Of a stretch of DNA of 24,970 bases, positions 8,737-17,520 are shown piece after piece. The notes beneath the pieces were generated by a model. That model was not told where the DNA came from. It saw nothing but the letters and a program-made list of their open reading frames with translations, and ran no database searches. How positions within the stretch are numbered: the first letter of the stretch is position 1; each line of letters opens with the position of its first letter. The position numbers and the translations under genes were made by a program. The DNA is taken from NCBI GenBank assembly GCA_900764725.1, contig CAAFPB010000504.1, positions 1 to 24,970 of the forward strand, given 5' to 3'. This stretch comes from an uncultured Catenibacterium sp. Lineage in GTDB: Bacteria > Bacillota_I > Bacilli_A > Erysipelotrichales > Coprobacillaceae.

Positions 8737-10989
8737 TGTTTTCTTCTCCTTTTTCTTTCTTTTTATATCTTTTGATGCATCATGCATAGAGAAAGTATTC
8801 AATCTTAATGCATTCATACATACAAAGAAACTAGATAAACTCATGGCAGCAGCCCCTAACATAGGACTCATCTGCCATCCTGTTAAGTGTATAAATACAC
8901 CAGCTGCAACAGGAATACAAATCGCATTATAGAAAAATGCCCAGAATAAGTTCTCATGGATATTTCTTAATGTGGCACGAGAGAGTCTAATAGCAGCAGT
9001 GACATCTGTCAGCTTACTATTCATTAAAACAACATCAGCTGCATCTATCGCAATATCAGTACCTGCGCCAATCGCAATTCCAATATCCGCACGTGTGAGG
9101 GCTGGTGCATCATTGATTCCATCACCCACCATAGCCACTTTACCTTGTTTTTGTAGATTTCTAATAACGCTCTCTTTACCATCAGGCAATACCCCTGCAA
9201 TGACTTCATCCACACCTGCTTTTGAACCAATTGCCTGGGCTGTTTCTTGATTATCACCTGTTAACATTACAACTTGAATACCCATGTTCTGCATTTCTTT
9301 AATAGCCTGAGGACTATCTTCCTTCATTGTATCAGCCACACAGATCATACCAAGATAATTCTCATCATAACTAAAGAATAGAGGTGTCTTACCTTCTTTA
9401 GCCATATTCTTTGCTTGTGTTTTTACATCTTCAGGAATATGTTGTTCCATCATCTTGATACTGCCACCTAATACTTCTTTACCATGAATTAAGCCTTTTA
9501 ATCCATGACCTGGTAATATCTTGAAATCATTGACTTCTTCATTGCCTTGGTAATAATCAGTAATAGCTTTACCAAGAGGATGTTCACTCTTTATCTCTAG
9601 ACTTGATGCATAATTGAGTAGTACTTCTTTTTCTATCTTATAAGGGACAACATCAGTGACTACAGGTGTTCCTTTTGTGATTGTACCAGTCTTATCTAAC
9701 GCAATAATATCAATAGATCCTGTGACTTCTAATGATTCAGATGTCTTAAATAAAATACCATGCTTAGCCCCCATACCATTACCTACCATAATAGCTACTG
9801 GTGTTGCAAGACCTAATGCACATGGACATGAAATAACTAAGACAGAAATAGCACGGGCTATAGAGAATCCAATACTCTTTCCTAGAATCATCCAGACAAT
9901 AAATGTGATTAACGCAATACCGATAATCACAGGTACAAAGATACCAGAGACCTGATCGGCTTTCTTGGCGATAGGTGCCTTAGTGGCTGCCGCATCACTG
10001 ACCATTTGAATAATCTGTGAAAGTGTTGTATCCTCACCTACACGAGTGGCACGTACTTTAATAAAACCAGACTGATTAAGTGTGGCACCTGATACTGTAT
10101 CATTCACACTCTTATCAACAGGAATACTTTCACCTGTTAAGGCAGATTCATCAATAGCCGTAGAACCTTCCACAATTACACCATCGACAGGAATATTCTC
10201 ACCAGGTTTTACTACAAACAGATCACCTTTATTGACTTCATCAATACTTACAGTGACTTCTTTACCATCTTTAATAATTACTGCAGTCTGTGGTGCAAGA
10301 TCCATTAAGCTCTTTAAGGCATCTGTTGTACGTCCTTTAGACATCGCCTCCAACATCTTACCTACAGTAATTAAAGTAGGAATCATAGCTGCAGATTCAA
10401 AATAGAGATCATGCCCTAAATGCATCACCTTCATCATTTGTCCTTGGCTCATTGCATCAATCATTAAATATAAAACAACTAAGCTATAACCAAAAGCAGC
10501 ACTAGAACCTAATGCAACCAAAGCATCCATATTAGGAGATAACTGAAATAAGCCCTTATACCCATTAATAAAGAATGCTTTATTAATGACTAAAATAATA
10601 ATAGTGAGTAACATTTCTGTCACTGCAAGAGATACATGATTCTCTAAAAATGAAGGTATAGGCCATTTCCACATCATATGACCCATGGATAAATACATTA
10701 ATAGTAATAAGAATACTAAAGAAGTAATCAATCTCTTCTTTAATTTTGGTGTCTCATGATCCACTAAAGAATCATCTTTTACTTTTTCAACACCTTTTTC
10801 ACTTGCACCATATCCAATATTCTCAATTGCTTGAATAATAGTCTCAGAAGACGCTGTTCCTTCTACACCCATAGAATTTGTGAGTAAAGAAACTGAACAG
10901 CTTTCTACACCATCAATATGAGTCACAGTTTTTTCAATTCTATTGGCACACGCTGCACAACTCATACCAGTAATATTATATTGTTTCAT
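8527..10989 (-). CDS. copA: Copper-exporting P1B-type ATPase CopA with C-terminal CopZ-like domain
   Basis: This 820-residue membrane ATPase exports Cu(I). An N-terminal HMA domain has GMSCAAC (Cys 11 and 14). The transmembrane metal site carries SCPCALGLATP (about 387). The catalytic core shows DKTGTITKG (about 431, phosphorylated Asp), SEHPLG (HP motif) and GDGINDAP (about 622). The YNxxxxP and MSLSS segments near the last helices fit the Cu(I) subclass P1B-1. Unusually, after the normal end of CopA (about residue 738) a short lysine-rich linker leads in frame into a complete CopZ-like HMA domain with MCGHC (752-820). The start codon overlaps the csoR stop by 4 nt (ATGA), so translation is coupled. 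Expression should be induced by copper through CsoR at the shared promoter. Known bacterial CopAs often have extra HMA domains at the N terminus; a C-terminal one is less usual. Confidence 0.95.
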   Translation of the reverse strand: MKQYNITGMSCAACANRIEKTVTHIDGVESCSVSLLTNSMGVEGTASSETIIQAIENIGYGASEKGVEKVKDDSLVDHETPKLKKRLITSLVFLLLLMYLSMGHMMWKWPIPSFLENHVSLAVTEMLLTIIILVINKAFFINGYKGLFQLSPNMDALVALGSSAAFGYSLVVLYLMIDAMSQGQMMKVMHLGHDLYFESAAMIPTLITVGKMLEAMSKGRTTDALKSLMDLAPQTAVIIKDGKEVTVSIDEVNKGDLFVVKPGENIPVDGVIVEGSTAIDESALTGESIPVDKSVNDTVSGATLNQSGFIKVRATRVGEDTTLSQIIQMVSDAAATKAPIAKKADQVSGIFVPVIIGIALITFIVWMILGKSIGFSIARAISVLVISCPCALGLATPVAIMVGNGMGAKHGILFKTSESLEVTGSIDIIALDKTGTITKGTPVVTDVVPYKIEKEVLLNYASSLEIKSEHPLGKAITDYYQGNEEVNDFKILPGHGLKGLIHGKEVLGGSIKMMEQHIPEDVKTQAKNMAKEGKTPLFFSYDENYLGMICVADTMKEDSPQAIKEMQNMGIQVVMLTGDNQETAQAIGSKAGVDEVIAGVLPDGKESVIRNLQKQGKVAMVGDGINDAPALTRADIGIAIGAGTDIAIDAADVVLMNSKLTDVTAAIRLSRATLRNIHENLFWAFFYNAICIPVAAGVFIHLTGWQMSPMLGAAAMSLSSFFVCMNALRLNTFSMHDASKDIKRKKKEKKTMEKTLEITGMMCGHCEMAVKKALEAVDGVESADVSHEKGTAVVTLSKEVSNDVLKKTVEDKDYTVTNIK
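8746..8751 (-). promoter_or_regulatory. Internal ribosome binding site at the copA-copZ junction
   Basis: AAGGAG on the minus strand, 9 nt ahead of the ATG at 8736, lies in the codons of the linker between the ATPase and the CopZ-like domain. The flanking bases are purine-rich (AAAGAAAAAGGAGAAG), so part of the match could reflect the lysine codons. Confidence 0.55.
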
Positions 10990-11291
10990 TTCATCACCTT
11001 CTGTAATACTTTCACTAATTCATCAATTGTCTCATCATGACCTTCTTTAATATCATCCACAACACATGTCTTAATATGTTTCGCAAGTAATTCTTTATTA
11101 AAACTATTCAAAGCTGCATTCACTGCAGAAACCTGAATCAAAATATCAGGACAATAGGCATCCTTTTCAACCATGCCTTCAATCCCTCGAATCTGTCCCT
11201 CGATACGTTTAAGACGATTCATCAACTTTTTCTTTTCTTCTTCACTACGATCTTTATGACGCTCACTACAGCAGCATTCTTTTCTATCCAT
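10986..11291 (-). CDS. csoR: CsoR-family copper-sensing repressor
   Basis: This 101-residue all-helical repressor belongs to the CsoR/RcnR (DUF156) family. It binds operator DNA without Cu(I) and releases it when Cu(I) binds. The copper ligands Cys47 (YCPDI), His72 and Cys76 (KHIKTC) keep the C-x24-H-x3-C spacing of known CsoRs. LMNRLKRIEGQIRGIEGM is the family signature. An unusual ECCCSERH cluster lies at residues 5-12. I start at the ATG at 11291, 7 nt after AGGAGG; an adjacent ATG at 11294 is also possible. A longer frame back to 11366 would cross the promoter and operator and is rejected. It overlaps copA by 4 nt. The operator in its own promoter implies autoregulation. Confidence 0.94.
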   Translation of the reverse strand: MDRKECCCSERHKDRSEEEKKKLMNRLKRIEGQIRGIEGMVEKDAYCPDILIQVSAVNAALNSFNKELLAKHIKTCVVDDIKEGHDETIDELVKVLQKVMK

Positions 11292-11310
11292 CATTTCACC
11301 TCCTGTTTCA

Positions 11311-11339
11311 ATCATATACCCTATGGGGGTATACGTCAA
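11311..11339 (-). promoter_or_regulatory. csoR-copA promoter
   Basis: Read leftward, TTGACG (11339-11334), a spacer of exactly 17 bp and TATGAT (11316-11311) form a near-consensus sigma-A promoter. The CsoR operator fills the spacer, so repressor binding would directly block RNA polymerase. Confidence 0.88.
11316..11332. promoter_or_regulatory. CsoR operator
   Basis: The 17-bp ATACCCTATGGGGGTAT is a pseudo-palindrome (ATACCC...GGGTAT) of the G/C-tract type bound by CsoR at copper operons of Bacillota. It stands out in AT-rich surroundings, coincides with the csoR-copA promoter spacer, and ends next to the -35 position of the divergent gene's promoter. Confidence 0.9.
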
Positions 11340-11360
11340 GTGATATGATTGTTGTATAAT
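11332..11360 (+). promoter_or_regulatory. Promoter for the DUF2232-gdpP-rplI-dnaB genes
   Basis: A perfect TATAAT (11355-11360) lies 22 nt before the start codon of the DUF2232 gene. The -35 position at 17 bp reads TACGTC (11332-11337), a poor match, and touches the CsoR operator. Confidence 0.6.
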
Positions 11361-11381
11361 GACCACAAGGAGAAATGAATT

Positions 11382-12272
11382 ATGAAAACAAATAAACTTG
11401 TGCAGGGTGCACTTATCGCATCACTCTTTGGTGTCCTTGCAGTACTCAATACAATGACAGGTACGATGTTTGATACCTTAATAGGTTATGGAATGGCTAT
11501 TCCTATGGCTATTTATAGCTATAAAACAGGCCTTAAAGAAGCTTTAATGACTTCTGTTGCTTCTTTGGTCATTGCCTTCCTATTTGGAACACTTAGCTAT
11601 GTACTCATTGTCCTCTCATCACTTGGTATGGGAACAGTTGTAGGGCTCTGTCTTAAACATAAAGCCAAGAAAGAAACAATGCTGGTACTTGGTGCTACAT
11701 TCTTCTTTTTATCTGACTTCTTATATTTTTATGTATTCTCAGGAGTACTAGGTATTAACTTACTCACTGAAGCAAAAGAAATGTATAACCAGATTATTGC
11801 GGCAGTTCCTTCTATCTCTAGTGCCTTTACCTTCCAGGACTTCTACAATCTGATTCCACTCTCTATACTCATCATGTCATTCTTACAGAGTTACTTAGTC
11901 ATGATGTTATGTGCATTATTCTTTAAACGTTTAAGAATACCTTTTGATATGAGTATTCATATTGCGACATTTAGATTCAGTCCTAAAATGGGATACATTC
12001 TCGCAATTATGTTTGCAGGTAGTATGATTGCGAGACAATATTTTGGAAATGTCGTTATCATACAATATATCTATTTTATTAGTGTCTTAGGATTCATGGT
12101 CGATGGACTCGCTTTCTTATCTTTCTATCTTATTATCAGAAATCATGGCCGTTATTCTAACTTATTGATCTTCTTAGTATTTATTCCATTCCTACAGACT
12201 GTATTAGTTATACTAGGAATTATTGATATATTTGTTGAAATACGTCAAATACTGTATAATAAGTATCAATAA
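11382..12272 (+). CDS. DUF2232 (YybS-like) multispanning membrane protein
   Basis: The 296-residue product is strongly hydrophobic with about eight likely membrane segments, including LVQGALIASLFGVLAVLN at the start and a final LLIFLVFIPFLQTVLVILGI. Position is the best identifier: directly upstream of gdpP, rplI and the replicative helicase gene, exactly where DUF2232 proteins (YybS of Bacillus subtilis) lie in Bacillota. A S-component-like core has been noted for this family, but the function is not established. The ATG has AAGGAG 9 nt upstream. A TATAAT precedes it, and a second candidate promoter lies in its last codons, so the gene can be expressed at a different level from gdpP. Confidence 0.82.
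   Translation: MKTNKLVQGALIASLFGVLAVLNTMTGTMFDTLIGYGMAIPMAIYSYKTGLKEALMTSVASLVIAFLFGTLSYVLIVLSSLGMGTVVGLCLKHKAKKETMLVLGATFFFLSDFLYFYVFSGVLGINLLTEAKEMYNQIIAAVPSISSAFTFQDFYNLIPLSILIMSFLQSYLVMMLCALFFKRLRIPFDMSIHIATFRFSPKMGYILAIMFAGSMIARQYFGNVVIIQYIYFISVLGFMVDGLAFLSFYLIIRNHGRYSNLLIFLVFIPFLQTVLVILGIIDIFVEIRQILYNKYQ
12232..12260 (+). promoter_or_regulatory. Candidate internal promoter ahead of gdpP
   Basis: TTGTTG (12232-12237), 17 bp and TATAAT (12255-12260) lie within the last codons of the DUF2232 gene, 27 nt before the gdpP start codon. A perfect -10 with correct spacing supports it, but AT-rich coding sequence can produce this by chance. Confidence 0.5.
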
Positions 12273-12286
12273 GGAGGGCCTCTACA

Positions 12287-14242
12287 ATGACGAGAAAAGT
12301 TGCACAAATTAGAAATATCTTTGTTCTTTTACTCGTATTTATAATCTTTGCGGCTTTTGCCGCCTTTGGTATATTTCATCAGGCCTGGATGCTTCGTCTT
12401 GCGATATTTACGGTTGTTACGAATGTGGTCTATATTTCATTGTTGTTCTATATGAGCTACTTAATGGATCAAAACAGCTATTCAGTCAGTGATGCATTAG
12501 GTATTGATGCAAAGAATGCCTTGATTTATGGTGGTGTAGGTTTGATTCAATATGATGAAAACAGAAACATCACATGGGTTTCAGACTTCTTAAAGGCATT
12601 AAATATTAATATTGTAGGAATCAAGCTATTAGAATGGCAGCCAACTCTTGCAAGTTTATTTGATGATGAAGATGTCAAAACAATAGAAGTCAAAGGAAAG
12701 AAATTCGAAGTATATAATAGTGCGGATACAAGACTCATCTATATGAAGGATGTAACACAATATGTTTCTTTGTCACAGGATTATGAAGATATGCAGGTAT
12801 GCATGGGTTATATTACTGTAGATAACTATGATGATATTATTGCGAATGTAGATGAATCACAGAAGGTAAAGATTCAAAACTTATGCCGTAGTTTAATTAC
12901 TGACTGGGCATATAAGAACGGTATGATCATTAGACGTTATCAGACAGGTAAATATATTGTCTTCTTTAATGAACGTATCTACAAGAAACTCATTGAATCT
13001 AAGTTTTCTATTTTAGATGATTTCAAGAATGCGATAGAAGAATTAGATGTACTTATGACGTTATCTATTGGTATTGGTAGAAGTACAAAGGTATTAAGAG
13101 AATTAGAAGAACTCGCTTCTTCTGCACTAAGCCTTGCTTATTCACGTGGTGGTGATCAGATTGCGATTAAGAGTGGTAAAGATCATGTACGTTATTTTGG
13201 GGGTAAGACAGATGCATTTGAAACATCTTCTAAAGTACGTTCACGTATTATGGCACAATCTCTTGCCGGTCTTATTACTCGTTCACGCAATGTCTTAGTT
13301 ATGGGACATAAGAATTCAGACTTGGATTCATTTGGTGCTTCTCTTGCAGCTGCACGTATTGCAGAGAACTTAGGTAAGAAAGCCAATATTGTGATTGATT
13401 ATGAATCTCTTGAAGAAAAAACAAGAGGTGTCGTAGAAATGTTAAGAAGTAATCCTGATTATAAGGGACTCATGTTGACTATTTCTGAAGCACTTGAAAA
13501 AGCCAATAAAGATACTTTATTAATTAGTGTGGATAATCATAAGGATTCATTGGCTATTAGCCGTTCTGTACTTGATAAAGTAAAGAATAAGGTCATTATT
13601 GACCACCATCGTCGTAGTGAAGAATTTATTGATTCACCGGTTCTTACATACTTAGAACCATCAGCATCCTCTACAGTAGAATTACTTGTAGAACTATTTG
13701 ATTATCAACAGCATGAAATTGAAATTTCATCACTTGATGCGACAGTCATGTATACAGGGATGCTTGTAGATACAAACTATTTCAGACAACATGTGGGTAC
13801 AAGAACATTCCAGTCAGCTGCTAAACTCAAAGAAGCACAGGCAGACTTAACACTTGCATATGAATTATTAGAAGATTCATTTGAATGTATGAAAGAAATA
13901 TTTGATATCACAGAATCAGCTTATCGTTATAAGGATAAATGTCTTATTGCGACAGGCAAAGATAGAGAACTCAGTCGTTCTACTCTCGCAAAGGCAGCCA
14001 ATCAATTAGTATATGTTTCTGGCATTTATGCTGCATTTGCGATAGGATATATATCTAAGAACACTGTTGCAATCAGTGCACGTAGTTCTAAGAAGATCAA
14101 TGTCCAGATGATTATGGAAGATCTTAATGGTGGTGGCCACTTCTCTATGGCTGCCTGTCAGATTGAAAATGTGACAATCGAAGAAGCAAAAGAGAGATTA
14201 GAACATGCAATAAATGCATATTTGGAAGATAGGGGTGTATGA
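12287..14242 (+). CDS. gdpP: GdpP-type cyclic-di-AMP phosphodiesterase
   Basis: This 651-residue membrane-anchored enzyme degrades c-di-AMP to pApA, controlling potassium and osmotic balance and cell-wall stress. Two N-terminal membrane helices (about 10-55) are followed by a PAS-like region and a degenerate GGDEF domain ending in [10 protein letters not shown] (about 285-295). The C-terminal DHH-DHHA1 module has [11 protein letters not shown] (about 338), SVDNHKDS (about 420), IIDHHRRSE (about 437) and GGGHFSMAA (about 615). All the metal-binding Asp and His motifs are present, so it should be active. AAGGAGG lies 9 nt upstream of the ATG. It is 14 nt downstream of the DUF2232 gene and 4 nt upstream of rplI, within one operon. 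Confidence 0.96.
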   Translation: MTRKVAQIRNIFVLLLVFIIFAAFAAFGIFHQAWMLRLAIFTVVTNVVYISLLFYMSYLMDQNSYSVSDALGIDAKNALIYGGVGLIQYDENRNITWVSDFLKALNINIVGIKLLEWQPTLASLFDDEDVKTIEVKGKKFEVYNSADTRLIYMKDVTQYVSLSQDYEDMQVCMGYITVDNYDDIIANVDESQKVKIQNLCRSLITDWAYKNGMIIRRYQTGKYIVFFNERIYKKLIESKFSILDDFKNAIEELDVLMTLSIGIGRSTKVLRELEELASSALSLAYSRGGDQIAIKSGKDHVRYFGGKTDAFETSSKVRSRIMAQSLAGLITRSRNVLVMGHKNSDLDSFGASLAAARIAENLGKKANIVIDYESLEEKTRGVVEMLRSNPDYKGLMLTISEALEKANKDTLLISVDNHKDSLAISRSVLDKVKNKVIIDHHRRSEEFIDSPVLTYLEPSASSTVELLVELFDYQQHEIEISSLDATVMYTGMLVDTNYFRQHVGTRTFQSAAKLKEAQADLTLAYELLEDSFECMKEIFDITESAYRYKDKCLIATGKDRELSRSTLAKAANQLVYVSGIYAAFAIGYISKNTVAISARSSKKINVQMIMEDLNGGGHFSMAACQIENVTIEEAKERLEHAINAYLEDRGV

Positions 14243-14246
14243 AAAT

Positions 14247-14693
14247 ATGAAAGTTATTTTATTAGAAGATGTGAAAAAAGTAGGTAAGAAGGGTGAAATC
14301 GTTAATGTATCTGACGGTTATGGACAGAACTTCTTAATTAAGAATGGTAAGGCCTTAATGGCAACAGAAACAGGTAAAAAGATAGTTGCCCAGCAGGAAG
14401 AAGAAAAGAAACAGGAAGACTTAAAGAAGAAAGAAGAAGCTCAGGAACTTGCAAAGAAACTTGAAACTATTGTAGTAGAATTCAAAGTAAAGACTGGTAA
14501 GGATGGTAAGAGCTTTGATCATGTTTCTACAAAACATATCGCAAAGAAATTATTAGAAGAACATGGTATTAAGATTGATAAGAGAAAGTTCATCAATGCA
14601 TATCCAGTAGGTGCTTTAGGAACTACTAAGTTTAAGATTGAACTTTATAAAGGTGTTATTGCGACTATCAATGTTCATTTATCTGAAAAATAA
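14247..14693 (+). CDS. rplI: 50S ribosomal protein L9
   Basis: The 148-residue product is ribosomal protein L9, which binds 23S rRNA near the L1 stalk base and reaches toward neighbouring ribosomes. The N-terminal domain [20 protein letters not shown], with [16 protein letters not shown] following, is diagnostic. A long charged connecting helix (about residues 45-78, rich in E and K) leads to the C-terminal rRNA-binding domain with [17 protein letters not shown] start at the ATG at 14247, since the longer frame from 14214 lies inside gdpP. A purine-rich AGGGGTG overlapping the end of gdpP serves as ribosome binding site, so the two are tightly coupled. Confidence 0.97.
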   Translation: MKVILLEDVKKVGKKGEIVNVSDGYGQNFLIKNGKALMATETGKKIVAQQEEEKKQEDLKKKEEAQELAKKLETIVVEFKVKTGKDGKSFDHVSTKHIAKKLLEEHGIKIDKRKFINAYPVGALGTTKFKIELYKGVIATINVHLSEK

Positions 14694-14704
14694 GGTGAAT
14701 ACTT

Positions 14705-16066
14705 ATGGATACAAGAGAACTCCCTCATGACTTAGAGGCAGAACGTGCTTTGTTAGGGGCGATGTTGATTGATAAGAACGCATGTAATGATGTTATCAAC
14801 ATGGCCACACCTCAGGATTTCTATCTTGATGCGCATCGACTGATCTTTACAGGCATGAAGTTCCTTCATGACGGTAATAAACCAATTGATGCTACTACAG
14901 TGACAGATTATTTAATTAACCAGAAGATATTAGAAAAAGTAGGTGGTGTAGACTACTTATTGGTGCTTGCGAATTCAGTACCAACTGTGGCTCATACAAC
15001 ACATTATCTTCAGATATTAAATGAGAAGTCATTACTTAGAAGACTTATTAAAGAAGCTACAAACATCGTACAGGATGCTTATGGTGAAATTACTGATATT
15101 AATGATTTTATTGATACAGTAGAAAAAGATGTCTTAGAAGTCACAAGAGATAGAAATGCAGGTGAATTCAAGACAATTGAAAGTGTTGTACAGAATGTCA
15201 CAGCTAGAATGAATCTCCTTCAGAAAAATGGTGGTGTTGTTTCTGGTGTTAAGACAGGTTATAAAGAATTAGATAAGTTAACTTCAGGCTTTCAGCCAGG
15301 TGACTTAGTTATTCTTGCGGCCAGACCATCTGTAGGTAAAACAGCTTTTGCCTTGAATATTGGTTTTAACTCATCACTTAATAGTGAAGAAGCAGTGGCG
15401 ATATTCTCACTAGAAATGCCTGCTGAACAGCTAGTAACCAGATTAATATGCTGTGCAGGATCTATTGATAACGACAAATTAAAAACAGGCGCAATTCTTA
15501 AAGAGAATGCGAATAAATATTATGCAGCAGCTGACCGTGTCACTCGTTGTAATTTATATATTGATGATACACCAGCTGTTAAGATTGGTGAAATCGCCGC
15601 TAAATGTAGAAGACTACAAAGAGAACAGGGGTTAAAGATGGTTATTATCGATTACCTCCAGTTAATTTCAGGGCCTTCTTCATCAAGAGAATCAAGACAG
15701 CAGGAAGTATCTGATATCTCTAGACAGTTAAAGGCATTAGCTAGAGAATTAAAGTGTCCCGTTATTGCCTTATCACAGCTTTCTCGTCAGGTTGAACAGC
15801 GTAAAGGTAAACCAATGTTGTCCGACTTAAGAGAATCTGGGGCAATCGAACAGGATGCCGATATTGTAGCCTTCCTTCATCGTGAAGACTATCAGAATAA
15901 AGAAAAAGAAGCAGAAACAAATGGCTTAACAGAAATTGTAGTCGCTAAGCACAGAAATGGTGCAACAGCCGATATTAGCCTTGTATTTGAAAAACAATAC
16001 TCACGTTTCTCAGATTACTATACAGGTCCAGAAAACCAGAATAGTGGTGAAGGACTCAGAATTTAA
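14705..16066 (+). CDS. dnaB: Replicative DNA helicase (DnaB family; DnaC in Bacillus)
   Basis: This 453-residue hexameric helicase unwinds DNA at the replication fork. The N-terminal DnaB domain begins with ELPHDLEAERALLGAMLID, which is diagnostic. The RecA-like C-terminal domain has Walker A ARPSVGKTAFALN (about 205), the EMPAEQL stretch, Walker B in MVIIDYLQLI (about 317) and the SQLSRQVEQR and SDLRESGAIEQDAD motifs. Length is normal and no intein is present. The start has an AAGGTG ribosome binding site and lies 11 nt after rplI, the usual Bacillota order. A GC-rich terminator directly follows. Confidence 0.97.
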   Translation: MDTRELPHDLEAERALLGAMLIDKNACNDVINMATPQDFYLDAHRLIFTGMKFLHDGNKPIDATTVTDYLINQKILEKVGGVDYLLVLANSVPTVAHTTHYLQILNEKSLLRRLIKEATNIVQDAYGEITDINDFIDTVEKDVLEVTRDRNAGEFKTIESVVQNVTARMNLLQKNGGVVSGVKTGYKELDKLTSGFQPGDLVILAARPSVGKTAFALNIGFNSSLNSEEAVAIFSLEMPAEQLVTRLICCAGSIDNDKLKTGAILKENANKYYAAADRVTRCNLYIDDTPAVKIGEIAAKCRRLQREQGLKMVIIDYLQLISGPSSSRESRQQEVSDISRQLKALARELKCPVIALSQLSRQVEQRKGKPMLSDLRESGAIEQDADIVAFLHREDYQNKEKEAETNGLTEIVVAKHRNGATADISLVFEKQYSRFSDYYTGPENQNSGEGLRI

Positions 16067-16094
16067 AAAGCAGGAGCTCGCGCTCCTGTTTTAT
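16066..16094. terminator. Bidirectional terminator between dnaB and tdk
   Basis: CAGGAGC (16071-16077) pairs with GCTCCTG (16082-16088) around TCGC. TTTTATT follows on the plus strand, and the AAAAAG before the stem gives a T-run on the minus strand. It can end transcription of both convergent genes. Confidence 0.9.
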
Positions 16095-16717
16095 TGTCTT
16101 GGTCTGAATTGTATTTTTTTCTGATTCTCAAATTTAATAGGCTTTTCCACTATCTCATGACAATGACGACAACGTGGTTCATAGGCTTCCTTGGCTCCTA
16201 CTAAGACAATAGGATCATTAAAAGAAGCAGGTTTACCATTAATAATACGCTGTGTTCTTGTAGCTGGTGCACCACATTTTGCACATACTGCAGTTAACTT
16301 AGTTACAAATTCAGCACGTGTTAATAAATCAGGTAGAACACCAAATGGTTCACCACGGAAATCCTTATCTAAACCAGCGACCATAACACGTAAACCACTA
16401 TCTGCAAGATATTCACAGATATCTACAACATCTTCATCAAAGAACTGCACTTCATCAATGGCTACAACATCTGTATCATAATTCACATGATTAAGTATTT
16501 CCTTTGCTTCATTGATGACAATACAAGGTACTTTACTTCCTGCATGTGAGGCAATTTCAGTTGTAGAATAACGATTATCAATCTGTGGCTTAAATACAAG
16601 AATATTTTTTCTTGCATAAGACAATACATTAATACGACGGATTAATTCCTCTGTCTTTCCGGCAAACATACATCCACAAATAACTTCTATCCAACCTTCA
16701 CGATATTGATTATACAT
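16091..16717 (-). CDS. tdk: Thymidine kinase
   Basis: The 208-residue product is a type II thymidine kinase that phosphorylates salvaged thymidine to dTMP in the cytoplasm. The P-loop GCMFAGKT (residues 15-22) is preceded by the usual GWIEVI. VVAIDEVQFF contains the Walker B Asp and Glu. Zinc-binding cysteines are at CAKCGAP and CRHCHE. The lasso segment with its FNDP...VLVGAKEAYEPRC pattern is intact. The ATG has GGAGG 9 nt upstream. It is convergent with dnaB, shares its terminator, and appears monocistronic. Confidence 0.97.
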   Translation of the reverse strand: MYNQYREGWIEVICGCMFAGKTEELIRRINVLSYARKNILVFKPQIDNRYSTTEIASHAGSKVPCIVINEAKEILNHVNYDTDVVAIDEVQFFDEDVVDICEYLADSGLRVMVAGLDKDFRGEPFGVLPDLLTRAEFVTKLTAVCAKCGAPATRTQRIINGKPASFNDPIVLVGAKEAYEPRCRHCHEIVEKPIKFENQKKIQFRPRQ

Positions 16718-16764
16718 TTTATAAAACCTCCAAAAAGTTCATATAGATTTCACATACTCACTGT

Positions 16765-16770
16765 ATTATA
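16765..16770 (-). promoter_or_regulatory. -10 element for tdk
   Basis: A perfect TATAAT on the minus strand, 48 nt upstream of the tdk start codon. The -35 position (about 16788-16793) reads ATGGCT, a poor match, so only the -10 is called. Confidence 0.5.
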
Positions 16771-16814
16771 CAATTGTAGAAAAGAAAAGCCATAAAAAAT
16801 TTTCCCTTAATCCC

Positions 16815-16849
16815 ATTAAAAAGAGTCGGTCATTACATACCGGCTCTTT
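16815..16849 (-). terminator. Intrinsic terminator of the HAD gene
   Basis: On the minus strand AAAGAGCCGGT and ACCGACTCTTT (16849-16839 and 16830-16820) form an 11-bp stem with one mismatched pair around an 8-nt loop, ending in a T-run. It starts within the stop codon of the HAD gene. Confidence 0.85.
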
Positions 16850-17492
16850 AATTCAATTCATTAATGACTTCATCAAGAGAATCTAATATTTTATATGTCT
16901 TAGCTGCATATTCTTCTGTAGGATATTTCATATCAGGAATACAGATCACTTTAATGCCAGCTGAAGAAGCAGCCTGAATACCTGCTTCACTATCTTCTAA
17001 TACATATGCTTCATCAGTCTTTACTCCAAGCTTTTCACATGACTTTAAGAATACTTCTGGATGTGGTTTGCCATGAGTTACTTCATCACCACAAATAGAA
17101 TCATCAAAATATTGTGTAATATGAGCCTGTGCAAGAATAGTATCTACACGATCACGATTAGAAGAAGTAGCCACAATAGTTTTATAACCATTCTCTTTTA
17201 AATAATTAAGAAGTACTAATAAACCTTTCTTAACTGGTACACCTTCTGTTTCAAAACGTTTAGCCATTAAAGCATGTACATCCTTAATGACACTTTCAAT
17301 AGGAAAATCTCTTCCATAAGTATCATAGAATCTTTCATAAATACCTTTAAGTGGTTTACCTAATAATGTTTTATAGAATACTTCATCCATTGTCAAATTC
17401 ATTGGTTTCATAATTTCCTGATAACATTCAAAAGTCACTCTTTCAGAATCAATCATCAAACCATCCATATCAAAAATAACTGCTTTAATCAT
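16848..17492 (-). CDS. HAD-IA family phosphatase (beta-phosphoglucomutase-like)
   Basis: This 214-residue cytoplasmic hydrolase is a HAD subfamily IA enzyme. Motif I is IFDMDGLMIDSE near the N terminus (nucleophile Asp and acid/base Asp). Motif II is in VATSSNRDRV, the motif III Lys is in THGKPHPEVFL, and motif IV is in VLEDSEAGIQAA. This set is shared by phosphatases and phosphomutases related to beta-phosphoglucomutase; which of these it is cannot be decided here. I start at the ATG at 17492 because GGAGG lies 9 nt upstream and the promoter ends at 17521, which removes the 19-residue extension of the longer frame. It has its own promoter and terminator and is divergent from prfA. Confidence 0.9.
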   Translation of the reverse strand: MIKAVIFDMDGLMIDSERVTFECYQEIMKPMNLTMDEVFYKTLLGKPLKGIYERFYDTYGRDFPIESVIKDVHALMAKRFETEGVPVKKGLLVLLNYLKENGYKTIVATSSNRDRVDTILAQAHITQYFDDSICGDEVTHGKPHPEVFLKSCEKLGVKTDEAYVLEDSEAGIQAASSAGIKVICIPDMKYPTEEYAAKTYKILDSLDEVINELN

Positions 17493-17520
17493 ATTTCTAA
17501 ACCTCCAACATATATATTCA

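Noticed and set aside
8740..8765. Ribosomal frameshift site in the A-rich copA linker
   Set aside because: The longest A run is five and no canonical A-AAA-AAG heptamer in the right phase was found. The CopZ part is in the zero frame, so no shift is needed to make it.
11292..11366. Longer N terminus of CsoR starting at 11366
   Set aside because: It would translate through the promoter and operator; AGGAGG lies just before the ATG pair at 11294/11291.
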